Of a DNA stretch of 64,000 nucleotides, positions 9,228 to 17,713 are shown piece after piece; the stretch's first letter is position 1; every line of letters begins with the position of its first letter. The DNA lies in assembly GCA_041687335.1 (NCBI GenBank), contig JAWLCE010000001.1, positions 248,001 through 312,000 of the forward strand, read 5' to 3'. The DNA is from JAJFUE01 sp041687335. Its GTDB lineage: Bacteria; Sumerlaeota; Sumerlaeia; MVZB01. The position numbers were made by a program, and so were the translations under genes. The notes beneath the pieces are model-generated. The model saw only the letters and a program-made list of their open reading frames with translations, had not been told where the DNA came from and searched no databases.

Positions 9228-9725
9228 ATGAAACACGACCCCACTCGCCGACAGCTGCTGGCCCTGCTTGAGGGCGGACAGGCCCATGTTTCCCCCGCCG
9301 AGGCACTGGAGTATTTCCCCGCCGAGGCGCGCGGCCGGCTGCTCAAGGGAGCCGGATACACCCCTTGGCAGCTCCTCGAGCACCTGCGCATCACGCAGTG
9401 GGACATTCTGGAGTTTAGCCGCAATCCGCACCACGAGTCCCCACCCTGGCCGGAGGGCTACTGGCCGTCCACACCCACTCCCCCCAGCACCGGCGACTGG
9501 GACGCCAGCGCTGGGCGCTTCCTCAACCAGCTTGAGGAACTCAAGGCGCTGGTGGCCGATCCCGCCGTCGACCTGCTGGCGCCCTTCCCCCACGGCGATG
9601 GTCAGAACTTGCTGCGCGAGGCGTTGCTGGCGGCCGATCACAACGCATGGCACCTGGGGCAACTGGTGCTCCTGCGCAAGCAGCTGGGGGCTTGGCCGGC
9701 CCGCGCCAGCGCGGAAGGAGGCTAA
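9228..9725 (+). CDS. DinB-like putative metal-dependent enzyme
   Basis: Encodes 165 residues. Histidines at the positions used by the DinB/YfiT four-helix fold are visible: WQLLEHLRITQWDILEF near residue 45 and ADHNAWHLGQLVLLRKQLG near residue 140. These form the usual metal triad of the superfamily, whose members include thiol transferases and many uncharacterised proteins. The start at 9228 is fixed by AAGGGGG at 9213-9219. The GTG at 9219 overlaps that site and is unlikely. Divergent from the HTH gene, it probably has its own promoter in 9120-9210, but I see only weak hexamers there. Confidence 0.75.
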   Translation: MKHDPTRRQLLALLEGGQAHVSPAEALEYFPAEARGRLLKGAGYTPWQLLEHLRITQWDILEFSRNPHHESPPWPEGYWPSTPTPPSTGDWDASAGRFLNQLEELKALVADPAVDLLAPFPHGDGQNLLREALLAADHNAWHLGQLVLLRKQLGAWPARASAEGG

Positions 9726-9851
9726 ATTTAATACCACCCCGTCCTATTGATGATATTTTTATCTGTTATTTTCTGTTGCCCATTCGCACATTCCGGATCA
9801 TGATGAAACCAGATTTGAGCGCAGTCACTTTTCCCGGATGGAGTCGTAACC

Positions 9852-10481
9852 ATGAAGCATCATTCCATAACCATGACCCTGAGCCTGCTGGCGGCGCTGG
9901 TGGCCATGCCTGCCCTCGCCGAGGCACCACCCCGTAACCAAACCGCCCCGACGGCCATTGAATGGTCCGCCGGCCGTGCGCGGCCCGCCCAGGCGCAACA
10001 CGAGCTCCTGCGCCTGGTCGACGCCACCCCGCCCCACCATGAAGACCATGGCAATGGCAAGGCCTTCGGCAACGGCGCCGCCCTGCCCGCCCATGGCCAG
10101 TCGGTCGCCTTCAGCGATCGCGTCGAGTTTGTCTCCGCCGTCGGCGTCACGGTCAATGTGATCGATCCCGATCGCGCCGGCGCGGTGCGGCTGGGCAATC
10201 AGGTCCTGCTCGCTGACGTGTTCTATGGTGGGCCGCCCAGCTCACTGATCCCGTCGCCGCAGGCCGTCGAGCAGGCGCTTGGTGTCAAGTCAGCTTATCA
10301 GGCTCAGTTGTTTGCGTTGGAAGGGGTGACCGGGCTTGGCATTGGCGCCGGCGCCATGGGCGAGCCGGTCCTGGAGGTCTATCTGGCGCACGAAAGCAAT
10401 CGCACCCGCGCGGCCATCCCGCCGCGGCTGGAAGGGCTGCCCACAAGGGTCAGCGTCACCGGCCCGTTCGCGGCTCATTGA
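9852..10481 (+). CDS. Exported protein with a GVxGxGIG-type C-terminal domain
   Basis: Encodes 209 residues starting with a clear signal peptide (MKHHSITMTLSLLAALVAMP, ALA-E cleavage). The C-terminal ~75 residues contain ALEGVTGLGIGAGAMGEP, then VLEVYLAHES and LPTRVSVTGPF. This resembles a small domain I associate with secreted trypsin-like and Nal1-like bacterial proteins (GVxGTGVG...GVPVxVxVTG). No catalytic Ser/His/Asp set is visible here, so it would be the accessory domain alone. GGAG lies eight bases before the ATG. It converges on the glycosyltransferase gene with only six bases between. Confidence 0.65.
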   Translation: MKHHSITMTLSLLAALVAMPALAEAPPRNQTAPTAIEWSAGRARPAQAQHELLRLVDATPPHHEDHGNGKAFGNGAALPAHGQSVAFSDRVEFVSAVGVTVNVIDPDRAGAVRLGNQVLLADVFYGGPPSSLIPSPQAVEQALGVKSAYQAQLFALEGVTGLGIGAGAMGEPVLEVYLAHESNRTRAAIPPRLEGLPTRVSVTGPFAAH

Positions 10482-10487
10482 GCGGTC

Positions 10488-11306
10488 TCACGAGCGGCGG
10501 CGCAGACCCTTGCGGTGTTCGAGTAACACCTTGATGGTCTCGAGGATCGTCGCCCCCAGCCGCATTTTGCTGGGGCTCGGTTTGAGGTCGTAACGCAGGA
10601 TGAAGGGCACTTCCCGGATGCGCGGTCCGAGCGTCGCCAGGTGAACCAGCAGCTCATCGGTGCAGGCGAAGCCGCGCCGCGTGACGAGGCCGTCCTCGCC
10701 AAAGCGCTCGATCCCCGCTGCCAGCAATGAGGCCCGGTAGCCACGGAAGCCGCAGGTGTAGTCGCGCACCCCCGGCAGCCGCAGCACCAGCCGGAACAGC
10801 CGGCGCGCGCCCCAGCTCATCAATTGGCGCAGCGGCGGCACCCCAACCTGCGCGCTGCCGGGCTGAAAGCGTGAGGCGATCACAAGATCCGCCCCCGCCT
10901 CGGCCGCCGTGATCATCGCCGCGATCGTTTCGGGAGGATGGGTCATGTCGGCATCCATGAACACAACCAGGTGCCCGGCTTCCGAGCCACGCTCGAGCGC
11001 CGCCTGAAGCCCCGTCACCAGCGCCGGCCCCAGCCCCCGGTTGACCCCGTGACGCACCAGCCGCAGCTGCGGCATCTCCCCCGCCAGCGTCTCCACGCGG
11101 GCGGCCGTGTCATCGGCCGAGCCATCATCGACGACAATGATCGCCCAGTCCGGGCGCATGCCGGCCAGCGCCGTCGCCGCCCGCCGCACCAGCGGCACAA
11201 TCGCCGCCGATTCATTGAACGCCGGCAGCACCAGCGTCAGGCGATCGATGGGAAGGGCGGTGGCTATGTTGGTATTGGGCAATGGAACAACTCGGCTGGT
11301 GTGCAT
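10488..11306 (-). CDS. Family 2 glycosyltransferase
   Basis: Encodes 272 residues. It opens TLVLPAFNESAAIVPLVRRA and has IIVVDDGSADDTA and HLVVFMDADMTHPPE, the GT-A nucleotide-sugar motifs of dolichol-phosphate-mannose-synthase-like GT2 enzymes. After YTCGFRGYRASLL, the end lacks a transmembrane pair, so it is probably a soluble or peripheral enzyme acting on a lipid-linked acceptor. The annotated ATG has no good upstream ribosome site; a start within the first 15 codons is possible. Donor and acceptor are unknown. Confidence 0.8.
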   Translation of the reverse strand: MHTSRVVPLPNTNIATALPIDRLTLVLPAFNESAAIVPLVRRAATALAGMRPDWAIIVVDDGSADDTAARVETLAGEMPQLRLVRHGVNRGLGPALVTGLQAALERGSEAGHLVVFMDADMTHPPETIAAMITAAEAGADLVIASRFQPGSAQVGVPPLRQLMSWGARRLFRLVLRLPGVRDYTCGFRGYRASLLAAGIERFGEDGLVTRRGFACTDELLVHLATLGPRIREVPFILRYDLKPSPSKMRLGATILETIKVLLEHRKGLRRRS

Positions 11307-11482
11307 GATGGGGAGGCCGTACGCTGCGGCCAGCCCTCATTTTCCCGCCCCCCAGCGCGCCGCGGCAAGCAAAATCGAGGATCCCAACGCCGCCCCCCCT
11401 TTCGCCTGCACTACAATTGTTTGTTGCACGACAGATGCTAGTTCATGTTTCATAGACCCATGAACTTCTAAAGGGATTTCTT

Positions 11483-12025
11483 ATGCTGAGACGTTTTTGG
11501 TTTTTGGGCTTGCTCTCGGCACACGCATGGTTACTTGCTTGTGGAGGCGGGTATGAGCATGAAGTCGTGCTCTCCAGTGATCAACGCAGCGGAAAATACC
11601 AGAACATCATCGTCCCTTTTCACCAGCAATTGATCTTTTTTCAGTCTGGCGACCAATTCCTGACCTTCAGAATGCTGCAAATCCGTCCAGCTCCTCAGCA
11701 GCGGGGGCGATGGTTGGACTACGAACTCGAGGACCTGCAGGGAAAACCTTTTTTCCAAGGCTCGATCCTGCTTCGAACCATCACCCGGGGAAACCAACTT
11801 TTTATGGAAGACAATGTCATCACGGTCGGCGACATCCAGTTCTGTATTGTGGATTTTTTTCTCGAAGAGGTTCACGTTGGGCCGAGCCAGGATACCCTCA
11901 TCGGATTTGTTGACGATCATATCCCGTGGCATACCCTCAACGACTTCTCCGAAATTAGTCATATATTTGACGACTCTTCTACGCCCACCGCACCGCGCCG
12001 CCAAAATTCCGACGACGACGAGTAG
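11483..12025 (+). CDS. Putative lipoprotein of unknown function
   Basis: Encodes 180 residues. The signal peptide ends in a lipobox (WLLAC, Cys20), predicting a lipid-anchored protein. The mature part is beta-rich with no recognisable domain, and it ends in an acidic tail (QNSDDDE). AAGGGA precedes the ATG by seven bases. Codon use is noticeably less GC-rich than in the flanking genes (many TTT, AAA, GAA, ATT), which suggests recent acquisition or weak selection. It is the last gene before the flagellar block. Confidence 0.6.
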   Translation: MLRRFWFLGLLSAHAWLLACGGGYEHEVVLSSDQRSGKYQNIIVPFHQQLIFFQSGDQFLTFRMLQIRPAPQQRGRWLDYELEDLQGKPFFQGSILLRTITRGNQLFMEDNVITVGDIQFCIVDFFLEEVHVGPSQDTLIGFVDDHIPWHTLNDFSEISHIFDDSSTPTAPRRQNSDDDE

Positions 12026-12135
12026 GCTTTTTCTTCTCACCCACGAGCGCCCACGACCCCGTCTCATTCCCTAACCCCGCTCAAAATAACCCTGCGTCTG
12101 TTTTCTCACCCTCAATTCGCCCCCCGCCCCGACGA

Positions 12136-12151
12136 TGGTATGGCTCTTGCA
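12136..12151 (+). promoter_or_regulatory. Sigma-54-type promoter in front of flgF
   Basis: TGGTATG-N4-TTGCA gives the GG-N10-GC spacing of sigma-54 (RpoN) promoters, with GG at 12137-12138 and GC at 12149-12150. Only the two C positions of TGGCAC differ. Transcription would start near 12162, leaving ~37 bases before flgF. This is a motif match only; no enhancer-binding protein is encoded in the window. Confidence 0.55.
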
Positions 12152-12198
12152 CTCCCTATCGGCGGGTCATTGGACTCAGTTGCGATGGGAGCGACCAG

Positions 12199-12963
12199 AT
12201 GAAGGAAGTCTACCAGGTCCTGACGGCGGCGATGGGGCAAGAGATGCGCATGACGCAGATTGCCAATAACCTCGCCAATGTCAACACGACAGGCTTCAAG
12301 CGCGATGGCTCCGTGTTCTTCGATGAACTGCATGCCAGCCTCAGCGCCCAGGCCTCGGCCGATCCGGCCGCCGACCCTGCCGACCCGGTAAAAATTGCCG
12401 ACCGCACCTGGCCAAGCCTGCCGCGCACCTATACCGATTTTTCGACCGGCCCGCTGCGCGAGACCGGCCGCGACCTCGACGTCGCAATCGCCGGCGACGG
12501 TTTCTTTCAGGTTCAGGGCCCCGGCGGCGCGACGGGCTACACCCGCGCCGGCGCCCTTGCCCTCAATGCCGAGGGCGAGCTGACCACCCCCGACGGCCGC
12601 CGCCTGCTTGACCAGGGCGGCCAGCCGATCGCCGTCGATGCGGAGGGCGGTCCGCTCCGGATCACCCCCGACGGCCGCATCTTCGCCGGCAACGACGAGC
12701 AGGGCCGCCTGGGAGTGGTTCGCTTCACCGAGCCCGGACTTTTAATCAAGCATGGCGAGGGGCTGCTGCTGGCTCCGGCCGGGGTCGAGCCCGAACCGGT
12801 TGAGGCTCCGACGCTGCGCCCCGGCGCCCTCGAGGGCTCCAACGTCAACCCGATCGAGGAAATGGTGCGCATGATCCAGGCGCAGCGGATCTACGAGACC
12901 CAGCAGAAGATGGTGCGCACGCTCGACGAGTTGACCCAGAAACGCATCGAGGCCAGCTCCTGA
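12199..12963 (+). CDS. flgF: Flagellar basal-body rod protein FlgF
   Basis: Encodes 254 residues. The N-terminus has the rod/hook signature (MRMTQIANNLANVNTTGFKR), the middle has LDVAIAGDGFFQVQGPGG, and the C-terminus has the coiled-coil partner (NVNPIEEMVRMIQAQRIYET). Being first in the pair with flgG, and lacking a typical FlgG start, argues for FlgF, the proximal part of the rod beyond FlgB/C. It is exported through the flagellar type III apparatus, with no Sec signal. It is the first gene of the flagellar block, 37 bases downstream of the sigma-54-type start point. Confidence 0.9.
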   Translation: MKEVYQVLTAAMGQEMRMTQIANNLANVNTTGFKRDGSVFFDELHASLSAQASADPAADPADPVKIADRTWPSLPRTYTDFSTGPLRETGRDLDVAIAGDGFFQVQGPGGATGYTRAGALALNAEGELTTPDGRRLLDQGGQPIAVDAEGGPLRITPDGRIFAGNDEQGRLGVVRFTEPGLLIKHGEGLLLAPAGVEPEPVEAPTLRPGALEGSNVNPIEEMVRMIQAQRIYETQQKMVRTLDELTQKRIEASS

Positions 12964-12998
12964 GAACTGTAATTCATTGAAAGCGAAGGACTGAAGAT

Positions 12999-13784
12999 AT
13001 GCGCGCGTTATCGGTTGCCGCCACCGGCATGCAGAGCCAGCAGCTCAACATCGACAACATCGCCCACAACCTGGCCAACGTCAACACCGGCGGCTTCAAG
13101 CGCGGGCGGGTCGATTTTCAGGACCTGCTCTACCAGACCATCCGCCCCGCCGGCACCAGCGCCAGCGTCAATACCGAGGTGCCGACCGGCATCTACCTGG
13201 GTCTGGGCTCCCGCCCCGCCGCCATCCAGAAAGTCTTCACCCAGGGCGCCTATCAGCAGACCGAGCAGAAGCTGGACCTCCTGGTCGAGGGCGAGGGTTT
13301 CTTCCAGATCACACGCCCCGACGGCAGCTACGCCTTCACCCGCGACGGCGCCTTCAAGCTCGACAGCCAGGGCCGCATGGTCACCAGCAACGGCGAGCTG
13401 CTGACCCCGACCATCACGATCCCCAATGATATCAAGGTCGACGACCTGATGATCGCGCCCGACGGCACCGTCTCGGTGATCCAGGCAGGCCAGCCGACCA
13501 CGCTGGGCAACATCCAGCTCGCGCGCTTCGCCAACCAGGGCGGGCTGGCCCCCATCGGCGAGAACCTCTACGTCGAAACCCAGGCCTCGGGCACCGCCAA
13601 CATCGGCACCCCCGGCGCCGAGGGCTTCGGCACCCTGCGCCAGGGCTACCTCGAGATGAGCAACGTCAGCGTCGTCGAGGAACTGGTCAACATGATCGTT
13701 GCCCAGCGCGCCTATGAGATCAGCTCCAAGTCGATCACCGCGGCCGACGAAATGATGCAGGTCGCCTCCCAACTGAAGCGCTGA
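12999..13784 (+). CDS. flgG: Flagellar distal rod protein FlgG
   Basis: Encodes 261 residues, the family's usual length. It begins MRALSVAATGMQSQQLNIDN, with IAHNLANVNTGGFKRGRVDF, then LVEGEGFFQITRPDGS, and ends SNVSVVEELVNMIVAQRAYE plus SKSITAADEMMQVASQL, all diagnostic of FlgG. It builds the distal rod that passes through the P and L rings. GAAGGA lies upstream of the ATG, and the gap to flgF is 35 bases. Confidence 0.95.
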   Translation: MRALSVAATGMQSQQLNIDNIAHNLANVNTGGFKRGRVDFQDLLYQTIRPAGTSASVNTEVPTGIYLGLGSRPAAIQKVFTQGAYQQTEQKLDLLVEGEGFFQITRPDGSYAFTRDGAFKLDSQGRMVTSNGELLTPTITIPNDIKVDDLMIAPDGTVSVIQAGQPTTLGNIQLARFANQGGLAPIGENLYVETQASGTANIGTPGAEGFGTLRQGYLEMSNVSVVEELVNMIVAQRAYEISSKSITAADEMMQVASQLKR

Positions 13785-13798
13785 GGAATGATTGAGCC

Positions 13799-14917
13799 AT
13801 GGCCATCGCGATGAATCAGCAGACCCTCCTTCCGCCGCAAGCCGCCACCGGCCCGGACATGCCCGCCGGCACGGCGGGCTGCGGCCGCCCACAGCCGCTC
13901 CCGGCCCGCGCCGGCCGCCTGCACCGGATGATGAGCCGCTGGCTGGCCGCGCCGACGTCGCCCGCGATCCCCGGGCCCGAACGCCGGCAGGCGGTCGTCA
14001 ACCAGGGCGCGGTCCGACTGCTGGGCTCCCTCCTCGTGCTGTGGGTCTGGAGCCTGCCGGCCTCCGGCTGGGCCTTGGGGGCGACGGCTGACCTGCCGCT
14101 GGTGCCCTATGAGAACGAGGCCGAGGAATTGCCCCTGCCGCCGCCACCCCCGGCGCGGCCCGAGGGTCCCGCCGTCAACCTCGCGCTGCTCGACCTGAAC
14201 GCCCACCTTATGCTTGATCCGCCGCCCCCGGCCGCCGACCCCGAACTGGAATCCGTCCTGGCCTCGATGCGCGCGGAGGGGCCGCGCGGCCCGGCACTCG
14301 ACCAGATGCTTTACGAACAACTGCGCGCGGTGCTGCCCGACGGCGGCGAGGGGCTGCTGATCGATCGGGCGATCGTGCCGGCGATCCCGGGGCTGCCCCC
14401 CACCGGCTGGAGCGCCCATTTTGATTTTCGCATCCCCCAGCGCGGGCTGGGCATGGTGCCCTATAGCGCGACGATCACCGGCGAGGATGGCCGCGAGCTG
14501 AAGCGCTTCAGCGGCAGCGTGCGGCTGGATCGCGAGGCGTGCGGGGTGACACCCCGCCGGGTCATCCGCCGCGGCGAAACCATCACCGCCGATGACGTGC
14601 AGGCGCAGACAACACGCCTGTCGGCGCTCGAGCGTGGCGCCATCGATGACTGCTCGCTCGCCATCGGCACCGTCGCCCGTCAGGAACTGCGCCCGGGCCG
14701 CTGGCTGACCGAACAGATGCTCGAGCAGCGCCAGGTGATCAAGCGCGGCCAGGGCGTCACGATCCGGCTGGCGCGCGGGCCGATCTCGATCACCGCCCCC
14801 GGCATCACCGGGCAGGCCGGCGCGCTCGGCCAGGTCATCCGCGTGCAGAACGCCCAGACGCGCCGCGATGTCTTCGCCCGCGTGTTGAGCGAGGACGAAG
14901 TGCAGGTCATTTTTTAG
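13799..14917 (+). CDS. flgA: Flagellar P-ring assembly chaperone FlgA
   Basis: Encodes 372 residues, longer than most FlgA. The C-terminal ~140 residues are the SAF/ChapFlgA domain (VIRRGETITADDVQAQ, VARQELRPGRWLTEQML, VIKRGQGVTIRLARGPISIT), which chaperones FlgI in the periplasm. The export signal is the hydrophobic run near residues 73-86 (GSLLVLWVWSLPASGWA), so about 70 residues precede it. A later start at the Met pair near residue 44 would shorten this leader. A proline-rich linker follows the signal. GAGG precedes the ATG at 13799. Confidence 0.85.
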   Translation: MAIAMNQQTLLPPQAATGPDMPAGTAGCGRPQPLPARAGRLHRMMSRWLAAPTSPAIPGPERRQAVVNQGAVRLLGSLLVLWVWSLPASGWALGATADLPLVPYENEAEELPLPPPPPARPEGPAVNLALLDLNAHLMLDPPPPAADPELESVLASMRAEGPRGPALDQMLYEQLRAVLPDGGEGLLIDRAIVPAIPGLPPTGWSAHFDFRIPQRGLGMVPYSATITGEDGRELKRFSGSVRLDREACGVTPRRVIRRGETITADDVQAQTTRLSALERGAIDDCSLAIGTVARQELRPGRWLTEQMLEQRQVIKRGQGVTIRLARGPISITAPGITGQAGALGQVIRVQNAQTRRDVFARVLSEDEVQVIF

Positions 14918-14967
14918 GAACCCAGCGGGCGCAACGGATACGCCCACGATCAGAAGGAAGATTCCGC

Positions 14968-15894
14968 ATGAATCCAGCCAGCGCAACAGCCATCAGGTCC
15001 TGGGGCCGAGTCGAGCCCACCGGCTTCAGTTTTGATCCAAGGCGCCCGGCGGCGCGGACGCCGACGGTAACCCCCGCCCCCCGGCCGCAGCCCGCGCCGC
15101 ATTCGAACCCGCGCGACGCGCGACCGGCTCCCACCCGCGGCGCGGCGAGCCTGATCCTCATTATCGCGGCCGCGACGATCGCGCTGCTGTTCTTCGCGGG
15201 TTGCGCCCAGGTCAAGCAGGCGCATGCCCCCAACCCGCGCATCCCCCCGCCGGTGGCCCCGCTGCCGCTGGCCGAGGCGGCCTGGCAGCCGGCTCCGCCC
15301 AGCGACGGCTCGCTGTGGAGCCAGTCCGCCGTCGGCCTCTTTGGCGACGTCAAGGCCGCCCGCCGCGGCGACATCGTCCTGGTGCATGTCAACCAGCGCA
15401 GCAGCGGCACCAAGCGCGCCAACACCGACACCAGCCGCCAGGCGGGCATCGGCGCGCGCATCAAGTATTTCCTCGGCCTCGAGGATGACATCAACCGCCT
15501 GAACGGCTACACCGAGGAGAGTGGCGTCACCCCCGGCACCGGCGATTGGAACCCCGTCAACCTGGTCGATGCCTCCAGCGAATCCACCTTCAAGGGCAAG
15601 GGTGAGACCCAACGCACCGACATGCTGCTGGCCACCATCTCCACCATCGTCACCGACGTGCTGCAAAACGGCAACCTCGTCATCTACGGCAGCGAGATCG
15701 TAATGCTCAACAACGAGGCCAGCGTCCTGACGGTGCAGGGGGTCGTGCGCCCCACCGACATCAGCTACGACAACACGATCAGCTCCGAGCGAATCGCCAA
15801 CGCCCGCATCGAGTTTACCGGCGACGGCGTCATCACCGACAAGCAGCACCCCGGCTGGGCGATGCGCGTCTTCGACTGGGCCTGGCCGTTTTGA
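14968..15894 (+). CDS. flgH: Flagellar L-ring protein FlgH (lipoprotein)
   Basis: Encodes 308 residues. The C-terminal ~210 residues are FlgH-like: SLWSQSAVGLFGDVKAARRG, DIVLVHV, then NEASVLTVQGVVRPTDISYDN and SSERIANARIEFTGDGVI. The lipobox is FFAGC with Cys79, preceded by a hydrophobic run (61-76), so the lipoprotein signal sits after a ~60-residue proline/arginine-rich leader. The start is well supported by AAGGAAG and there is no later Met before the lipobox, so the long leader looks real. FlgH forms the outer-membrane ring. Confidence 0.9.
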   Translation: MNPASATAIRSWGRVEPTGFSFDPRRPAARTPTVTPAPRPQPAPHSNPRDARPAPTRGAASLILIIAAATIALLFFAGCAQVKQAHAPNPRIPPPVAPLPLAEAAWQPAPPSDGSLWSQSAVGLFGDVKAARRGDIVLVHVNQRSSGTKRANTDTSRQAGIGARIKYFLGLEDDINRLNGYTEESGVTPGTGDWNPVNLVDASSESTFKGKGETQRTDMLLATISTIVTDVLQNGNLVIYGSEIVMLNNEASVLTVQGVVRPTDISYDNTISSERIANARIEFTGDGVITDKQHPGWAMRVFDWAWPF

Positions 15895-17144
15895 TGTTTA
15901 TGAGTGGCAAGCATAAAACCGAGAACCGAGAAATCAACATGCAGCTAACACACGACCATATGTCATGCCAGAATCGAATCAGCAGGGAATCCGGCAGGAA
16001 TCCCCTGTGGGTGCACCCGGTTTCAAATGCTCGGCTGCATGCTTCATGTGTTACATTCCAGATCTGCTTCCTCCTGCTGCTTGCATTATGGTCCACCCCA
16101 GCCGGCGCGGCGCGAATCAAGGACGTGACGCGCGTGGAGGGGCTGCGCGACAACCAGCTGATCGGTTACGGCCTGGTCGTCGGGCTCAACGGCACCGGCG
16201 ACGGCAGCTCCACCGAGTTTACCGTCCGCTCGCTGGTGGCCTTCCTGCGCCGCAGCGGCGTGACGATTGATCCCGACATGGTGCGCGTGCAGAACGCGGC
16301 GGCGGTCGTGGTCACGGCCAACCTGCCCCCCTTCGCCCGCCCCGGCTCACGCATCGACATCATGGTCAGCTCGGTGGGCGACGCCAAGAACCTGCAGGGC
16401 GGCACGCTGCTGATGACGCAGTTGAACGGCCCCGACGGTCAGGTCTACGCCGTCGCCCAGGGCTCAATCTCGACCGGAGGCTTCGATGCCGGCGGCGGCG
16501 GCACCTCAGTCAGCAAGAACCACCCGACCGCCGGTAAGATCCCCGGCGGCGCGCTCGTCGAACGCACCCCCCCGACCACGCTGGCCGGCCGCGAGTTCAT
16601 CAATCTGGTGCTCAACAACCCCGACTTCACCACCGCCCAGCGCATCGCGCAGGCGATCAACCACAACTTCCAGTCCTCGCTGGCCGAGCCGACCGATCCG
16701 GCCGCCGTCCGCGTCATCGTACCCGCCGCGCATGCCCAGAGCCTCGCGCCGTTCCTCGCCGAGTTGGAACGCCTGCCGGTCCATCCTGACCAGCCCGCGC
16801 GCGTGGTGGTCGACGAGCGCACCGGCACCGTCGTCATGGGCGAGGACGTGCGCATCTCGACCCTGGCCATCACCCACGGCAACCTGATGATCCGCATCGA
16901 GCAATTCAACCAGGTCAGCCAGCCCCAGCCGTTCAGCGATCACGGCGTGACCGTGCCATTCGCCAACACCGCCGTCAGCGCCAGCGAGGAAGTGCGCCAG
17001 CTCGCCGTCGTGCCCGAGGGGGTCAGCCTGGGAGAGGTCGTCAGTTCCCTGAACGCCATCGGCGTCACCCCGCGCGACCTGATCTCAATCCTGCAGGCCA
17101 TCAAGGCCGCCGGCGCCTTGCAGGCCGAGCTGGAAATCCGATGA
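15894..17144 (+). CDS. flgI: Flagellar P-ring protein FlgI
   Basis: Encodes 416 residues from the ATG that overlaps the flgH stop (TGATG). The mature part begins ARIKDVTRVEGLRDNQLIGY and carries GLVVGLNGTGDGSS, LLMTQLNGPDGQVYAVAQGS and the C-terminal LGEVVSSLNAIGVTPRDLIS, all FlgI hallmarks. It assembles the periplasmic P ring around the rod. The signal peptide is at about residues 50-72, behind a leader of ~50 residues whose codon use is AT-richer than the rest. Internal ATGs at 15939 and 15960 could be the true start; none has a convincing ribosome site. Confidence 0.9.
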   Translation: MFMSGKHKTENREINMQLTHDHMSCQNRISRESGRNPLWVHPVSNARLHASCVTFQICFLLLLALWSTPAGAARIKDVTRVEGLRDNQLIGYGLVVGLNGTGDGSSTEFTVRSLVAFLRRSGVTIDPDMVRVQNAAAVVVTANLPPFARPGSRIDIMVSSVGDAKNLQGGTLLMTQLNGPDGQVYAVAQGSISTGGFDAGGGGTSVSKNHPTAGKIPGGALVERTPPTTLAGREFINLVLNNPDFTTAQRIAQAINHNFQSSLAEPTDPAAVRVIVPAAHAQSLAPFLAELERLPVHPDQPARVVVDERTGTVVMGEDVRISTLAITHGNLMIRIEQFNQVSQPQPFSDHGVTVPFANTAVSASEEVRQLAVVPEGVSLGEVVSSLNAIGVTPRDLISILQAIKAAGALQAELEIR

Positions 17145-17159
17145 AGGCAGGAGGCTCCC

Positions 17160-17498
17160 ATGAACGCGCTTGATTCGATCCGGCCGATGGATTCCGGCCT
17201 TGCCATCGATCCGCTCTCGGCCCGCCGCGCGACCACGCAGCTCGACGAACGCGCGCGCGCCGAGGCAGTGGCCGAAAAATTTGAGTCCGTCTTCATGGGC
17301 ATGATGGTCAAGGCGATGCGAGCCACCGTCCCCGAAGGCGGCCTGACCGGCGGCGGGATGGGCGGCTCGCTCTACGTTGAGATGCTCGACCAGCAACTGG
17401 TCCAGCAGGGCGGCCTGCCGCGAGACCCGCGTTTCCGCGAGGCGCTCGTGCGCCAGATCATGAACTCCGCGACCCCGGATGAGGCGACCCCGAAATGA
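17160..17498 (+). CDS. flgJ: Rod-binding protein FlgJ, N-terminal-domain form
   Basis: Encodes 112 residues, corresponding only to the rod-capping domain of FlgJ: ERARAEAVAEKFESVFMGMM, then GGSLYVEMLDQQLVQQGG. The muramidase domain of enteric FlgJ is absent, as in many other phyla, so peptidoglycan must be opened by a separate enzyme. MltG at 37372 is a general lytic transglycosylase and is not obviously that partner. GGAGGC lies eight bases before the ATG. It is the last gene of the first flagellar sub-block. Confidence 0.85.
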   Translation: MNALDSIRPMDSGLAIDPLSARRATTQLDERARAEAVAEKFESVFMGMMVKAMRATVPEGGLTGGGMGGSLYVEMLDQQLVQQGGLPRDPRFREALVRQIMNSATPDEATPK

Positions 17499-17592
17499 GT
17501 CACCCCTCAAGCCGATCCCCCTTGAAAGGAGGGCCCGCAACAGCGCCAATCCATTGACGTTCGGTGGAGAAGAAATGCGCCGCAGCTTCAAT

Positions 17593-17608
17593 TGGCCCTT
17601 CAGTTGCC
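17593..17608 (+). promoter_or_regulatory. Sigma-54-type promoter upstream of flgM
   Basis: TGGCCCT-N4-TTGCC has the GG-N10-GC spacing (GG 17594-17595, GC 17606-17607) and keeps TGGC and TTGC. Transcription would start near 17619. It overlaps the sigma-28-type element at 17599-17625, so the two holoenzymes could not bind at once. Confidence 0.45.
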
Positions 17609-17625
17609 ACAAGCCAGGCCGATAA
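17599..17625 (+). promoter_or_regulatory. Sigma-28 (FliA)-type promoter upstream of flgM
   Basis: TTCAGTTG, an 11-base spacer, then GCCGATAA. The -10 is a perfect match to the enteric sigma-28 consensus, the spacer is exact and the -35 matches 5 of 8. It lies 88 bases before flgM, the anti-sigma-28 gene, where a FliA promoter is expected. Confidence 0.6.
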
Positions 17626-17713
17626 GTATGGCAAAGGGGTCCGGCAGCGGATCGTCCGCCGCGGACGTTTCAGCCGCCGATCACCCCCACGGCCACGCAA
17701 GGCGAGAGCAGCT

